A DNA stretch of 64,000 nucleotides from Cyrtodaria siliqua (lineage: Eukaryota; Mollusca; Bivalvia; Adapedonta; Hiatellidae), in the NCBI GenBank assembly GCA_037043455.1, contig JAWPHD010011018.1, positions 1 through 64,000 of the forward strand. The letters are read 5' to 3'. Positions within the stretch are counted from its first letter, which is position 1. Each line of letters opens with the position of its first letter. Positions 1-11,700 of this stretch are shown in pieces. The position numbers and the translations under genes were made by a program. The notes beneath the pieces are model-generated. The model was not told where the DNA came from, ran no database searches, and saw only the letters and a list, made by a program, of their open reading frames with translations.

Positions 1-29
1 TCACAAACCATATGATTGTATCCTTTATA

Positions 30-246
30 CAGAGGTTGGGGAGGATATGAGCCATACAATCATACAGAGGTTGGGGAGGATATGAGCCATACAATCATAC
101 AGAGGTTGGGGAGGATATGAGCCATACAATCATACAGAGGTTGGGGAGGATATGAGCCATACAATCATACAGAGGTTGGGGAGGATATGAGCCATACAAT
201 CATACAGAGGTTGGGGAGGATATGAGCCATGAAATCATACAGAGGA
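30..246. repeat. 35-bp tandem repeat, six copies
   Basis: A unit of 35 bp starting cagaggttggggaggatatg repeats with starts at 30, 65, 100, 135, 170 and 205, almost without change. It breaks off inside a seventh copy at about 246. The near identity suggests recent expansion. Confidence 0.95.
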
Positions 247-1735
247 AAACTAATTAATTATGTATTCTAATTTTGAGAACTAGATATAAAAAAAAATATT
301 GCAGTTTTTGCAATTTTTATTTAATAAATTCAATGAAAGACATAAAACATATGTTTTACAGTATCAGTGGCATCATTCCAGTGAAATACTCACTGTTGCA
401 TGTAATTAAATTACTGCTCAAATTCACAGTCAATATACTAGGGTTTATAAAAAAAATATGTTGTTTTGTTAAATAAAAAATATAAACATGTTCTTATTTA
501 ACGATATAATATTTCTGGTATTCAATCCATATTTTCCAATAAATATTATATTATGAAGTGACATATTAAGACACATTTTAAGAATTTGTTCCGTTTATTA
601 TGAAATTAATTTATTCACAATCTACTAATAATTCACTTTTTTGATTTTCATTTTGATTTAAAGATTTAGTTATGTACAGTGATTTTCATTCATTGTACAA
701 CCATTGAACATAGAATTTAACATTAGAAGTGATTTAATGCACAATGTCGCTCAGTACATCCCATCACTAAGGAACAAATGTTGCTCGCGTGCCAAAAATG
801 TCCGGAACCTTAATTTCCATTTTATTCTTGAATAAATCACCATTTTCATATGGCGTATGGAGCCAAATAAAGGGTTCTAAATTTGCTTAAATCACATTGC
901 AAGCTTACAATGACAAGATTGTTGGTTTACGAGAAAACTATTATCAGATTCAAATTGGAGAAATCAATGACGTTTATATAACAAACACTTTTTTTAAATG
1001 ATATGCACATATTTAATGAGGTACACACTTGGGTTTTTTATTTACAGATTAAATTATTCAACAAAAACTTCAGGCAAAATAATATATATTACAGAAGTAT
1101 TACAAATCTGGATTACTTATAGCATGAACATGTCCATAAATATGCCATTTCACAGATTGAGCACTGGAGCTCCATTCACAGTTTGGAGAGTTCTTACAAA
1201 GGGAGATAATCCTATCAATTCCTCATGACAAGATACTTCCAATTTCACACTGATTTGCATCTGTTACAGAGTTAAACACTTCAAAACCCCACCACAATCT
1301 GACACATTTTAAATATCATTTGGACTTACGAATGGCAACAGGATCATTTCCAACCTTGAAATGCAAATTATAATCCTACAGTTAAGTACATTTTTGAGTA
1401 ATACAAAGCAAAAGTAACACTCATCATCACCAGTAAAATCTGCAAGTAAACCAGGGGTGTAGATGGAAGGCAAAGTAGGAAAATACACAGATTATTTAAC
1501 AGCTGGATTTCATTATAGCAAAATCCTTCACAAGATGGTAGGCATGTGATTACTTTCACAAATGAGCAGATGTGAGAGCGTGTAAAAACTAAACACACCT
1601 ACCATCGAGTGAAGGATGTCCATATAATCAAACCCAGCAGTTAAATAATCTATTAATTATTTAATTTATTACATTTTAAATCACTCTGTGTGTGTTTTTT
1701 TAACCGAAAAAATTTGATGTACGTTTTATTGAACG
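247..1735. other. AT-rich region, no recognised feature
   Basis: I see no convincing coding frame, splice pattern or known repeat. The short open frames here (longest about 76 codons) resemble nothing I recognise. Confidence 0.5.
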
Positions 1736-2065
1736 CTACCGGCGGATGACGTCGACATCAGAAACACTTTACTGGCATCATGACTCAATGTCACAATCGT
1801 GAACGCTCGGCCAATCCCGTCATTCCTCGGGATCCCGCCTCGTGTGTATCACAGCGCTTCAGTATGTTCAAAATCTTGACATTCCGTTAGCCGGAAGGCA
1901 ACGGCACAGAAAATAGTGCACTGTTGCTAAGCTGTTGCTATATCAACAATATGCCCGCTTGCCACACATGTTATTGTATGATTTGCATTGCATGTTTGTT
2001 ATTTACAACACAGATGAAGGTTTTATCACTGCTTTCAAGTAAATAAACTATAGATGGAGCAATCG
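1736..2065 (+). repeat. Interspersed repeat with CRE-like core (copy 1)
   Basis: It starts near a gatgacgtcgacatca motif. From 1813 to 2065 it is clearly homologous, in opposite orientation, to 40965-41205. Shared blocks include cgtgtgtatcac, cttgacatt, ccggaaggcaacggcac, tagtgcactgttgct and ggttttatcactgctttca. The class is unknown. Confidence 0.75.
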
Positions 2066-2455
2066 GCTAAATGACATTGCAAAATGTTGAAGATAACTTT
2101 GATTTTGAATGCAAATTCGTTATGGCGGGAATCTGACGCGCTTCACGCTAGTATGACGTAACCAATATGGAAACCTGCGTATTACATTCGAGTCATGCTG
2201 CGAAGCAGTGTACGAGATGTTGTGAATGTCAATGTCACAGTTGTTTTTGTGTTTGGAGTTAGTTATTAATATGAATATTCTTTCACCGAGAAATCCCGAT
2301 CTTTCACCCATAGAAATATAATAAAACATTAAAAACATTCTTTTGAATCATTTTAGAATTATTGTTGTTTATAATTTGCCATATCAAAAAGTCAAGAACC
2401 TCATTACTCAGTGAGTAATGCAAACACTCAAAATATACTTTTTATGCAAAAAATA
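2066..2455. other. Unassigned AT-rich DNA
   Basis: No feature seen, except that 'tcattactcagtgagtaatg' near 2400-2420 is a short palindrome just ahead of the 43-bp array. Confidence 0.45.
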
Positions 2456-2459
2456 GAAC

Positions 2460-3035
2460 TCACTGTGTGTCTCCTATATAGGACTCACTGTATTCTGAGA
2501 ACTTATTGAGTGTCTCCTATATAGGACTCGCTGTGTTCTGAGAACACATTGCTTTTCTCCTATGTTATAGGACTAGCTGTGTTCTGAGAACACATTGAGT
2601 GTCTCCTATATAGGAATCAGTGTGTTCTGAGAACACATTGAGTGTCTCCTATATAGGAATCAGTGTGTTCTGAGAACACATTGAGTGTCTCCTATATAGG
2701 AATCAGTGTGTTCTGAGAACACATTGAGTGTCTCCTATATAGGAATCAGTGTGTTCTGAGAACACATTGAGTGTCTCCTAAATAGGAATCAGTGTTGTGT
2801 TCTGAGAACACATAGAGTGTCTCCTATATAGGAATCAGTGTGTTCTGAGAACACATAGAGTGTCTCCTATATAGGACTCAGTGTGTTCTGAGCACACATT
2901 GAGTGTCTCCTATATAGGACTCACTGTGTTCTGAGAACACATCGAGTGTCTCCTATATAGGACTCAGTGTGTTCTGAGAACATATCGAGTGTCTCCTATA
3001 TAGGACTCACTGTGTTCTGAGAACACATCGAGTTC
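2460..3035. repeat. 43-bp tandem repeat carrying CArG boxes, block 1
   Basis: The unit of about 43 bp contains two palindromes: CCTATATAGG and TGTTCTGAGAACA. Perfect CCTATATAGG decamers start at 2473, 2516, 2605, 2648, 2691, 2734, 2823, 2866, 2909, 2952 and 2995. One unit has CCTAAATAGG (2777), and one is broken by an insertion (about 2559). CC(A/T)6GG is the serum response factor (CArG) consensus; whether anything binds is unknown. Confidence 0.93.
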
Positions 3036-3416
3036 CATGTTTTGAAGGAAATAAATATCTTAAGTGTTTACATAACTCATCAAGTAATGAGTTTCTTGAC
3101 AAATTCTAAACAAAAAATAATTCTAAAATGATTTAATAGACTGTTTAAAACGGTTTATTTAAGCCAAAATCCAGAGATCAATTGTATGCTCACTGCATAC
3201 AGATTCCATGCGTCTTTAAAGGGGAGTAGTCAGTATACTTACTGGTCCCTCGATAGCTTACGACATTACAAATGCACTATTCCACGAATAGAAAAAACTT
3301 CCACAAATTCCCTTCCCGGGACTGCGCCAGATAAAGGAGCCGCTAATGAGTAACCCCACTAATCTCCGGGTTCAGAACGAGGCTCACTTCCTATTTTCAC
3401 TCCAGAAACTCTCTTG
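3027..3416. repeat. Single-copy flank of the 43-bp array, duplicated downstream (long form)
   Basis: The segments cgagttccatgttttgaagg... (3029-3106) and ccttcccgggac... (3311-3416) recur at about 3602-3782. In the second copy the 204 bp between two acaaattc words are absent. Confidence 0.9.
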
Positions 3417-3434
3417 TAGGAAGTATTAGCGTGA

Positions 3435-3602
3435 TGTCTCCTATATAGGACTAGCTGTGTTCTGAGAACACACTGGGTGTCTCCTATATAGGACTAGCTG
3501 TGTTCTGAGAACACATTGAGTGTCTCCTATATAGGGATCACTGTCTTCTGAGAACACAAATAGTGTCTCCTATATAGGACTCAGTGTGTTCTGAGAACAC
3601 AT
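3435..3602. repeat. 43-bp tandem repeat with CArG boxes, block 2
   Basis: Four units continue the same repeat, with perfect CCTATATAGG at 3440, 3483, 3526 and 3569, each followed by the TGTTCT-AGAACA palindrome or a close variant. Confidence 0.92.
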
Positions 3603-3785
3603 CGAGTTCCATGTTTTGAAGGAAATAAATATCTTAAGTGTTTACATAACTCATCAAGTAATTAGTTTCTTGACAAATTCCCTTCCCGGGACCGCGCCCG
3701 ATAAAGGAGCCGCTAATTAGTTACCCACTAATCTCTGGAATCAGAACGAGGCTCACTTCCTATTTTCACTCCAGAAACTCTCTGC
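3603..3785. repeat. Second (short) copy of the array flank
   Basis: This copy of 3027-3416 has a 204-bp deletion at acaaattc (3673-3680 here; 3099-3106 and 3303-3310 in the long copy). It ends at ccagaaactctct. Confidence 0.9.
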
Positions 3786-3854
3786 CTGATGGGTATTCTG
3801 AGGGTCCTCAAAACAGAGCCTACTCTACTCCTCCAGGTCATCTTCCAGAGAGTC

Positions 3855-6222
3855 AAAACACAGAGACTAATTGCTACAAAAGAGACCTGCAGCAGGTACA
3901 GACTAGCTGCTACACAACAAAGACATGTAGAAGGTAGAGACTAGTTGCTACACAGCAGAGACCTGCAGCAGGTACAGACTAGCTGCTACACAACAGAGAC
4001 ATGTAGGAGGTAGAGACTAGTTGCTTCACAGCAGAGATCTGTAGCAGGTACAGACTAGTTGCTACAAAATAGACCTGCTGCAGTTACAGACTAGCTGCTA
4101 CACAACAGAGACATGTAGGAGGTAGACTAGTTGCTACACAGCAGAGACCTGTAGCAGGTACAGACTAGTTGCTACACAAGAGACCTGTAGCAGGTAGAGA
4201 CTAGCTGCTACACAACAGAGACCTGTAGCATGTACAGACTAGTTGCTACACAAGAGACATGTAGCAGGTAGAGGCTACCTGCTACACATCAGAGACATGT
4301 AACAGCTAGAGACTAGTTGCTACACAACAGAGACCTGTAGCAGGTAGAGACTGACTTCTACACAGCAGAGACATGTAGCAGTTCATGTTACTACACAACA
4401 AGAGACCTGTAGCAGGTACAAATTAGCTGCCACACAACAGGGACCTGTAGCAGGTACAGACTAGTTGCCACACAACAAAGACCTGTTGCAGGTAGAGACT
4501 TAGCTGTCACACATCAGGGACCTGTAGTAGGTACAGACTAGTAGCTACACAACAGAGACCTGTAGCAGGTATATACTAGCTGCTACACAACAGAGACATG
4601 TAGCAGGTAGAGACTATTTGCATCACAACAGGCACACATAGCAGGTAGAGACTAGCTGCAACACAACAGAGACCCCATAGCAGGTAGAGACTAGCTGCAA
4701 CACAACAGAGACCTGTAGCAGGTATATACTAGCTGCTACACAACAGAGACATGTAGCAGGTAGAGACTATTTGCATCACAACAGGCACACATAGCAGGTA
4801 GAGACTAGCTGCAACACAACAGAGACCTGTAGCAGGTAGAGACTAGCTGCAACAAAACAGAGACCTGTAGCAGGTAGAGACTAGTTGATACACAACAGAG
4901 ACCTGTAGCAGGTAGAGACTAGTTGCTACACAACAGAGACCTGTAGCAGGTACAGACTTGTTGCTACACAACAGGGACCTGTAGCAGGTACAGACTAGTT
5001 GCTACACAACAGAGACCTGTAGCAGGTAGAGACTATCTGCTACACAACAGAGACATGTAACAGCTAGCGACTAGTTGCTACACAACAGAGACCTGTAACA
5101 GGTACTGACTAGCTGCTAGACAACAGAGATCTGTAGCCTAGCTGCTACACAACAGAGACATGTAGCCGGTACAGACTAGTTGCTACACAACAGAGACCTG
5201 TAGCAGGTAGAGACTAGCTGCTACACAGCAGAGACATGTAGCAGGTACAGACTATTTACTACACAACAAGAGACCTAGCAGGTACAGGTTAGTTGCCACA
5301 CAACAGGAACTTGTAGCAGGTAGAGACTATCTGCTACACAATAGTGACATGTAGCCTGTATAGACTAGTTACTACACAAGAGACCTGTAGCAGGTACAGA
5401 CTAGTTGCTACACAACATAGACATGTAGCAGATACAGACTAGCTGACACACAACAGGGACCTGTAGCAGGTACATACTAGTTGCCACACAACAGAGACCT
5501 GTAGCACTGGTACAGACTAGTTGCTTCACAACAGAGACCTGTAGCAGGTACAGACTAGCTGCCACACAACAGGGACCTGTAGCAGGTAAAGACTAGCTGC
5601 TACACAAGAGAGACCTGTATCAGGTATAGACTAGCTGCTACACAACAGAGACAAGTAGCAGGTAGAGACTAGTTGCTACACATCAGGCACACATAGCAGA
5701 TAGAGACGAGCTGCAACAAAACAGAGACCTGTAACAGGTAGATACTAGTTGACTAGTTGCTACACAACAGAGACCTGTAGCAGGTAGAGACTAGTTGCTA
5801 CACAACAGAGACATGTAGCAGGTACAGACTAGCTGCCACATAACAGGAACCTGTAGAAGGTACAGACTAGTTGCCACACAACAGAGACCTGTATCAGGTA
5901 GAGACTAGCTGCTACATAACAGAGATCTGTAGCAGGTACAGACTAGTTGTTACACAACAGAGACCTGTAGCAGGTACAGACTAGTTGCTACACAACAGAG
6001 ACCTGTAGCAGGTACAGACTAGTTGCTACACAACAGAGACCTGTAGCAGGTACAGACTAGCTGCCACACAACATAGACCTGTAGCAGGTACAGACTATTG
6101 CTACACAACAGAGACATGTAGCAGGTGGAGACTAGTTGCTCCTGTAGCAGGTATAGTTGCTACATAACAGAGACCTTTAGCAGGCAGAGACTAGTTGCTA
6201 CACAACAAGAGATCTGTAAACA
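3855..6222. repeat. 38-bp minisatellite, about 60 units
   Basis: The unit is about 38 bp. It reads agactagttgctacacaac, then agagacctgtagcaggtac, and is degenerate (tagctgc/tagttgc, catgtag/cctgtag). Most units carry the inverted repeat ACCTG-TAG-CAGGT. Unit length varies by a few bases and the period is not a multiple of three, so no long frame arises. Confidence 0.95.
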
Positions 6223-6229
6223 GAAAAAT

Positions 6230-7204
6230 GCCTTATGGGATGGCGAGTTGTCCGTCGTCCGCCGTTAACTTTTGTCTTGTTACCACTCTAGGGCCTTCAT
6301 TTTTCATCCGATCTTTACCAAACTTGCAAAGGTTGTTAATATCAATGAAAGCTCGGACAAGTTCGAAAACTAGCCAAATCGGATCAGTAACACCTGAGTT
6401 ATGGGCACCTTCATTTATTATTTGATCGTTACCAAACTTGCACAGATTGTTAATATTAATTATAGCTTGGACAAGTTCGAAAATCAGCTGAATTGGGTCA
6501 GTAACACCAGAGTTATGGCCCTTGTTTTTTCTGAAAAATGCCATTTTCTGCCTTGTGAACACTCTAGCACTTTCATTTATTATTTGATCTTTACCAAACT
6601 TGCACAGATTGTTAATATCAATGAAAGCTCAAACTATTTTCTGCCTTGTGAACACTCTAGGGCCTTCAATATTAATCGGACTTCACTTAACTTTGCCCGT
6701 GTCTTTATATCAATGAAAGCTCAAACAAGTTCAAAAACCGGCAAGTTCGAAATAATTTCAATGGAGTTATGGCCCTTGTTTTTCTGAAAAATGCCATGTT
6801 AAGCCTTGTGAACACTCTAGCACCTTCATTTATTATTTGATCTTTACCAAACTTGCACAGATTGTTAATATCAATAAAATATCAATGAAAGCTCGGACAA
6901 GTTCGAAAACCAGCTAGATCGGACCATTAACAGTTATTGCCCTTGATTTAGTTAAAAATGCTATATTTTGCCTTGTTAAGACGATAGGGGCTTCATTGTT
7001 CATCCGATCCTTACCAAACTTTATCAGATTGTTAATATCAATGAAAGCTCGGACAAGTTCAAAAAACATTCATATCAGACCAGTAACAGCAGAGTTATGA
7101 CCCTTGATTTAGTTCAAAATGCTATATTTTGCCTCGTAGACTTTATTTTTTATGCGATCTTTTTTTTTTTTAGCTCTATCTTTTTTTCTTTTTTTTTTTT
7201 TGAA

Positions 7205-7237
<33 letters not shown>

Positions 7238-7551
7238 TTTTATTTTTTCTTTGAATTTTTTTTTTGGATTTTTTTGGATTTTTTTAGCTCTATGTTGGAC
7301 CAGTCGGATCAGGAACAGAGGAGTTATGGCTCTTAATTTAGTTAAAAATGCTATATTTTGCCTGGTTAATACGGTAGGGCCTTCATTTTAACAAACTTTA
7401 CCAGATTCTTTAGTTATGGCCCTTGATTTAGTCAAAAAGCTGTTTTTGGCCTGAAACTTTCAAAAACTCGCAGTCACTCGCTTCCTTGATGTTATAAGAG
7501 CCATGTTAGCCAGTAGAGCGTCCACAGGCCCTCTTGGGCCTCTTGTTTTTA
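6230..7551 (-). mobile_element. Hairpin-ended non-autonomous element (minus copy of the GGCC family), 3'-truncated
   Basis: Read on the minus strand it starts with aacaagaggcccaagagggc (hairpin AGGCCC-aaga-GGGCCT). It continues through several copies of a degenerate unit of about 165 bp (gagttatggccc... in reverse) and the gacggacgacggac stretch, and stops at ccataag just before the expected terminal hairpin. A poly-T tract at 7148-7290 lies inside. It is non-coding. Its architecture resembles the rolling-circle (Helentron-type) non-autonomous elements with satellite cores described in bivalves, which is an inference. Confidence 0.72.
7148..7290. repeat. Poly-T low-complexity tract
   Basis: T-rich tract with scattered A, C and G inside the minus-oriented element. 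Phe-rich frames across it are meaningless. Confidence 0.9.
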
Positions 7552-8640
7552 ATTAGGTACCACCTACTACATATCTACCAGCAGCTACAGCTATATAACA
7601 GCAAATACACCATCACATAGCAGAGCATTAAGATATGCCTTGCAGTATGTAATTGCTGTCTAGATTATATCTGAGTTAGATTAATTTGAATTGTAGTATA
7701 AATCATTTTTATATCAATTGTTCTTGACATAAAAAATACCTACATAGAATAAAGCATTTAATAAGAGTGTGACCCAAGATGCACTGAGACATAAAGTTTA
7801 CATTTATTATGAAATCTAGCACATTTTCTGCCCAAGGTCTGTTACATAATTGAACAATTAAATCAATTATCATAATTGTGTGACACAGTAATGCATGTGA
7901 AATTTATTACAGAAATAAAATATGTTTACAGTACAATTAAATACATTGATAATCTGCAGCGAATCGTACAGGCACTAACACATACATAATATCTGATGAA
8001 TAGTCATTATCCAGAAGTTAGCATTGAAATCACTACCTATTATAACAATTGTGAACAACTGATAAAAGATGGGAGTTATTGATATAAATCAAGTACAGAT
8101 ATACAGGCGCCAAGATCAAATGGGGGAACCACAAGCATCAATGACAATAATAGCACCTAGGTATAAAATAAATATACAAAACTACCATTTAGAAGCCTGG
8201 TATACAGATAATTAAAGGATGTGTCAAAACATTTATTTATAAAGAAGTTTAAAAATATATTAAAATCATGAGAAAGGTTGACTGACTGATCAGACAATGG
8301 TGATAATGAGTCACATATGACAATCTAAATAGATGACAATTAAAACCTACTAATTATAAAGAATGCATGTGATAGAAATTGGTTCATACAGACATAAAGG
8401 AATCACATTCAGTAGAAATTGATACAACCAGACTTTTAGGAGACAGATTTGATAGAAATGTGAACATACAGGCTTTAAGACTTTTAGACAAAGGCACACA
8501 TAGAGGCTTTAAAGGCTTGAAGTGTTTATCAACCACTTCAAATTATATATTTTCAGTATTATTTAACTTTAAATTTGTTTGCGAATAATTAAATAAAAGT
8601 TGATCAAATTGCCAGTTTTTCCATTTTTTTACGTTTTCAC
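7552..8640. other. AT-rich region, no recognised feature
   Basis: Nothing coding is recognised. There is a weak internal repetition of 'agaaattg...cataca gac(at)t(a)aa' phrases near 8370-8500. Confidence 0.4.
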
Positions 8641-8644
8641 AATG

Positions 8645-8908
8645 CTTTTTTTGTTTGATTGTTTTTATGGTGTTTGACGTCATTTTCAACACATGTAAGG
8701 TTATACATGACGGTCGATTTTTTTGTGGTGGAAGCAGCAGACCGCCCACTTTTATTGGTAGAACCAGTATTGTACACCTCCCGCCATCCGTAAGAATCGA
8801 CACTTCCTCACTTACAAGTTGAGCTCCCAGTGGGATTCGAACCCGCAGCGGTGAGAGGCGAAGGTTTGCAATGCAATGTTGTTAACCATTCGGCCACGGA
8901 GACGCATT
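8645..8908 (-). mobile_element. tRNA-derived SINE, family A
   Basis: Read on the minus strand, the head has the A-box-like TGGCCGAATGG (about 8890-8902) and the B-box GGGTTCGAATCCC (about 8832-8844). A conserved body follows (gagctcaacttgtaagtgag, ggcgggaggtgtacaatact) and a tail near ttgaaaatgacgtc. Further copies are at 24.7, 29.96, 39.4 and 63.75 kb. Confidence 0.88.
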
Positions 8909-9159
8909 ATATAGTAGTAAGTGACAGCCATAATTGCCAGCTTAAATGTGACAGGGACTTTAGTACAAGGGCCACCGCATGCCCTTTCTTTATTTTTCTA
9001 ATATATGTTTAATATATTACTGGTGCTATATAATTATAATCAACAATTATTATTAAAAAGAAGTAGCAGATGATGACCCCATCCTCCACCCCACCCAATT
9101 CCCTGAACTACTTATTTTTTTCTGTACAAGGTTTAAATCTTATGTGAAACCCTAGCTCT

Positions 9160-9386
9160 CTTGTTAATTCCGCCAAACATCATTTTAATCGGAATGCCCT
9201 GACAATAGGCGCCACTAGACATAATACTGATCCATACTGAAAATTGGATACAAATGTAGGAGGAACTGAGAGGAACTGTTTTACAGTTGAAATATAATCA
9301 AAATCTGCCAAACATCATTCAACCAGAATGCTATGACAATATGCGCTACAAGACATCATGCTAATACTTCCTACCAATTTTCATGA
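9160..9386 (+). repeat. Tandem repeat family E, left part (interrupted by an hAT-like element)
   Basis: Two degenerate units of ccaaacatcattcaaccag...tgctatgacaat...acatcatgctaatacttcc. The same unit resumes at about 11455-11700, after the 9395-11076 element and some additional sequence. Confidence 0.75.
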
Positions 9387-9394
9387 ACATTCAT

Positions 9395-11076
9395 AGTGTT
9401 TCCCCTAATGCGGAATGGCGGGGCGGGTCGGCACGCCCTTTTTTCGCCCCGCCATGCAGTCTTTACATACCGCCACGCATTAATTACATGCCGCCCCGCA
9501 GTGCCCTTTCTAAAACTGCTCGCGACTGCAGTCTCTGGAAATACACACACGCACTCTGACACGTCGTGTGACCTTAAAACCGACATCTCCAGATTTAGCC
9601 AAGGGGTATTTCCAGTGTGTAACGTTACAGGTAACTGATCACGCGTGACTCTTGTGATAAGCATTGGTTGAATACACACTCTCCAAATAACAAGTTTCTC
9701 GCTTCAGGGGTAGTGGGAAATCGAGTCGGCGGCCACCCAATCATCACTTTGCCGAATATCTAGGTCATATGCGCGGCCCTGGAATGTTTTGCAAGAAGAA
9801 TGCGAACTTTTTTAATAATCTCAAAGCACTCGTTTATTAATGCGATTCAATGAGGTATTCAGTGTATTTCATTGATAAGGTATGAAATTAAACTTATATG
9901 GATGTGCATCATTCCCCCAAAAGCGTGAAATGCTTTTTTTTTCGCAAACAATCGTAAATTATAACAATGAGCGGCCCTGTTTTAATACACTCGAAGAACT
10001 CGTTTATTAACGCGATTGCATATGGATGAGGTATTCAATGTTTTTCATTGACAACCCTTCGAAGTGTGCTGTCTGTGCCAGCGCCTGAAAAAAATCCTGG
10101 GGAGAACCCTGACTGTTAGTATAATCGACGTTGCGGTAACCAACGACTTTGTCGTACTTGGGACAGGTTTGTGTTTCGTACTTGGGACATGTTTGTTTTC
10201 ATAGTAGATGTAATTATCGGATTACGAACAATTATCTGCGGCATTATAATCGGCTCTTTGATGAGTTGATGAGATGATACAAGATAGGTACTCCCCACCA
10301 AAGATTGGCAATTAATGACTGAGTAATTATATTGTTGTACCATTGTTGTTTTCTTTTGTACGCTAATTTTCGCGATCTGCAGACTAGAATAAATGTTTTG
10401 GTCTGTTTTTTTAATGAATAGAATATTTGATGTTTGTAAAAGTTTGTGAAACTTACAAATGAGTAATTTATGGTTTATTGACTTCTGTTTGGTAAGTTTT
10501 GAATCAGGAGTCACACATCATATTTTACTACAAATTATTAATGTAATAATACCATTATACCACCACATCAAACTAAATACTTTTTTTATTTTATTTGTAT
10601 TCACGCAATACACAGAAGCACAGGTATATTCGGCGCGTAATTTGGTCACTACTATTCCCCACCCCTCCCAAAAAATACTTCATCCAAAAAGTCATTTATA
10701 ACATTTTTAAACTTTCCTAAAAAAAAAAAAAAGTAAAAAGTCATATATTATATTATGTACATTTACTAACATTTTAAAACTTTTTAAAAAAATTTTTTTT
10801 TTTTTTTTTTAGAAAACTTTTCAAATGTTATTAAATGACTTTTTGGATGTTGTTTTTTTTTGGTGGGTGTGGGGTGGATGGGTGTGTGTGGTAATATTGA
10901 CCAAATTATGCGCCGAATACCTGTGCAGAGAAGTAGATACAGAATATTGATGAAAACTCGTACTCATATCATAAAAGCGACGTTAAATTACAAAGATATT
11001 TTTTACTAATTTTGCGCGTTAAAAATGCCCTTTTTTTTTATTTACCCTGCCCTTTTTCAAGGCTGGGGGAAACACT
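9395..11076. mobile_element. hAT-like non-autonomous DNA transposon
   Basis: Terminal inverted repeats AGTGTTTCCCC (9395-9405) and GGGGAAACACT (11066-11076) are flanked by 8-bp direct repeats, ACATTCAT (9387-9394) and ACATTCAG (11077-11084), differing in the last base. No transposase frame is seen in the 1682 bp. TIR style and 8-bp duplication point to hAT. It contains a 310-bp foldback at 10618-10928. Confidence 0.75.
10618..10928. repeat. Imperfect 310-bp inverted repeat (foldback), nested in the hAT-like element
   Basis: The left arm begins cacaggtatattcggcgcgt and the right arm ends atgcgccgaatacctgtgc. The arms continue inward through ggtcactac/..attgacc, the cccacccctccc/gggtgtggggtgg stretch and aaaaagtcattt/aaatgactttttgg, to an A/T-rich centre. 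Confidence 0.88.
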
Positions 11077-11084
11077 ACATTCAG

Positions 11085-11450
11085 TGTTTTTTTTTACTTT
11101 TGGGGGAAGGGGGCCGGGGCCCTTTGGAGGAAAAATTTGACGTGAATTGGAAAAAGGGGGAATTTTGACAATGTTAAAATAAAGAAGATAGTGTTTTTTT
11201 TATATATTGTCTCAGTCTTTCATTTAATATTAAATTCACATCAAGAACATGTTTGATAGACATGTTATGGATGGTCAACTAATAATAAATATATATATTT
11301 TTTTAGGGGAATTTTTTCTCAAAAAAGGGGGAAAAAATATTCTTTTTGAGGAGGGGAATGGGGCCGAACTTCGGCCCCAAATTACTCTTAAAAAAAAAAA
11401 AATGATACAAAAGAAAAATATAGGAGTTGAGCGGAAATTATATTGAAATC
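11085..11450. other. G-rich and T-rich low-complexity region with small hairpin
   Basis: Contains runs such as gggggaagggggccggggccc and the hairpin gggccgaacttcggccc (about 11362-11378). It looks like a fragment of a mobile element; related text is at 12420-12475. The class is not identified. Confidence 0.4.
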
Positions 11451-11454
11451 ACTC

Positions 11455-11700
11455 TGAAATTCACCAAAATTCATTCAAGCAGAATGCTCTAGTGCTACGA
11501 GATGTCATACTGATACTTCCTACCAACTTTTATGAAAATATGATGAAAAATATTGGAGGAGTTGCTTTACACTTGAAAAATATTTCGAAGTCCTGAGATT
11601 CCACCAAAAATCATTCAACCAGAACGCCCTGACATTATAGGCTACTGGAATTAGACATCATACTGATATTTTCTACCAAGTTTACAGGGACTGGAGGTGA
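11455..11700 (+). repeat. Tandem repeat family E, right part
   Basis: Units of ttcaccaaaattcattcaag...agaatgctc...gatgtcatactgatacttcc continue the family seen at 9160-9386. Confidence 0.7.

Noticed and set aside
30..246. CRISPR-like look of the 35-bp direct repeat
   Set aside because: There are no spacers; the units abut directly and the host is an animal.
2460..3602. Reading TGTTCTGAGAACA as a steroid receptor element
   Set aside because: The steroid receptor site is AGAACA-n3-TGTTCT. Here the half-sites are everted with a 1-base gap, so the match is only superficial.
6233..6787. Frames of 109 and 128 codons with repeated 'NNLCKFG' or 'TKLAQIVNIN' phrases
   Set aside because: They translate the core units of a non-coding element. 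The same units occur elsewhere with stops in every frame.
7097..7391. Phe-rich open frames
   Set aside because: They are translations of a poly-T tract inside a mobile element.
8832..8902. tRNA gene on the minus strand (also 39.6, 55.6 and 63.2 kb)
   Set aside because: A- and B-boxes are present, but the acceptor and anticodon arms do not pair, and the same head is joined to the same non-tRNA body elsewhere, so these are SINEs.
10116..10514. 132-codon minus frame inside the hAT-like element
   Set aside because: No transposase, BED zinc finger or dimerisation motif is seen, so it is not counted as a transposase remnant.
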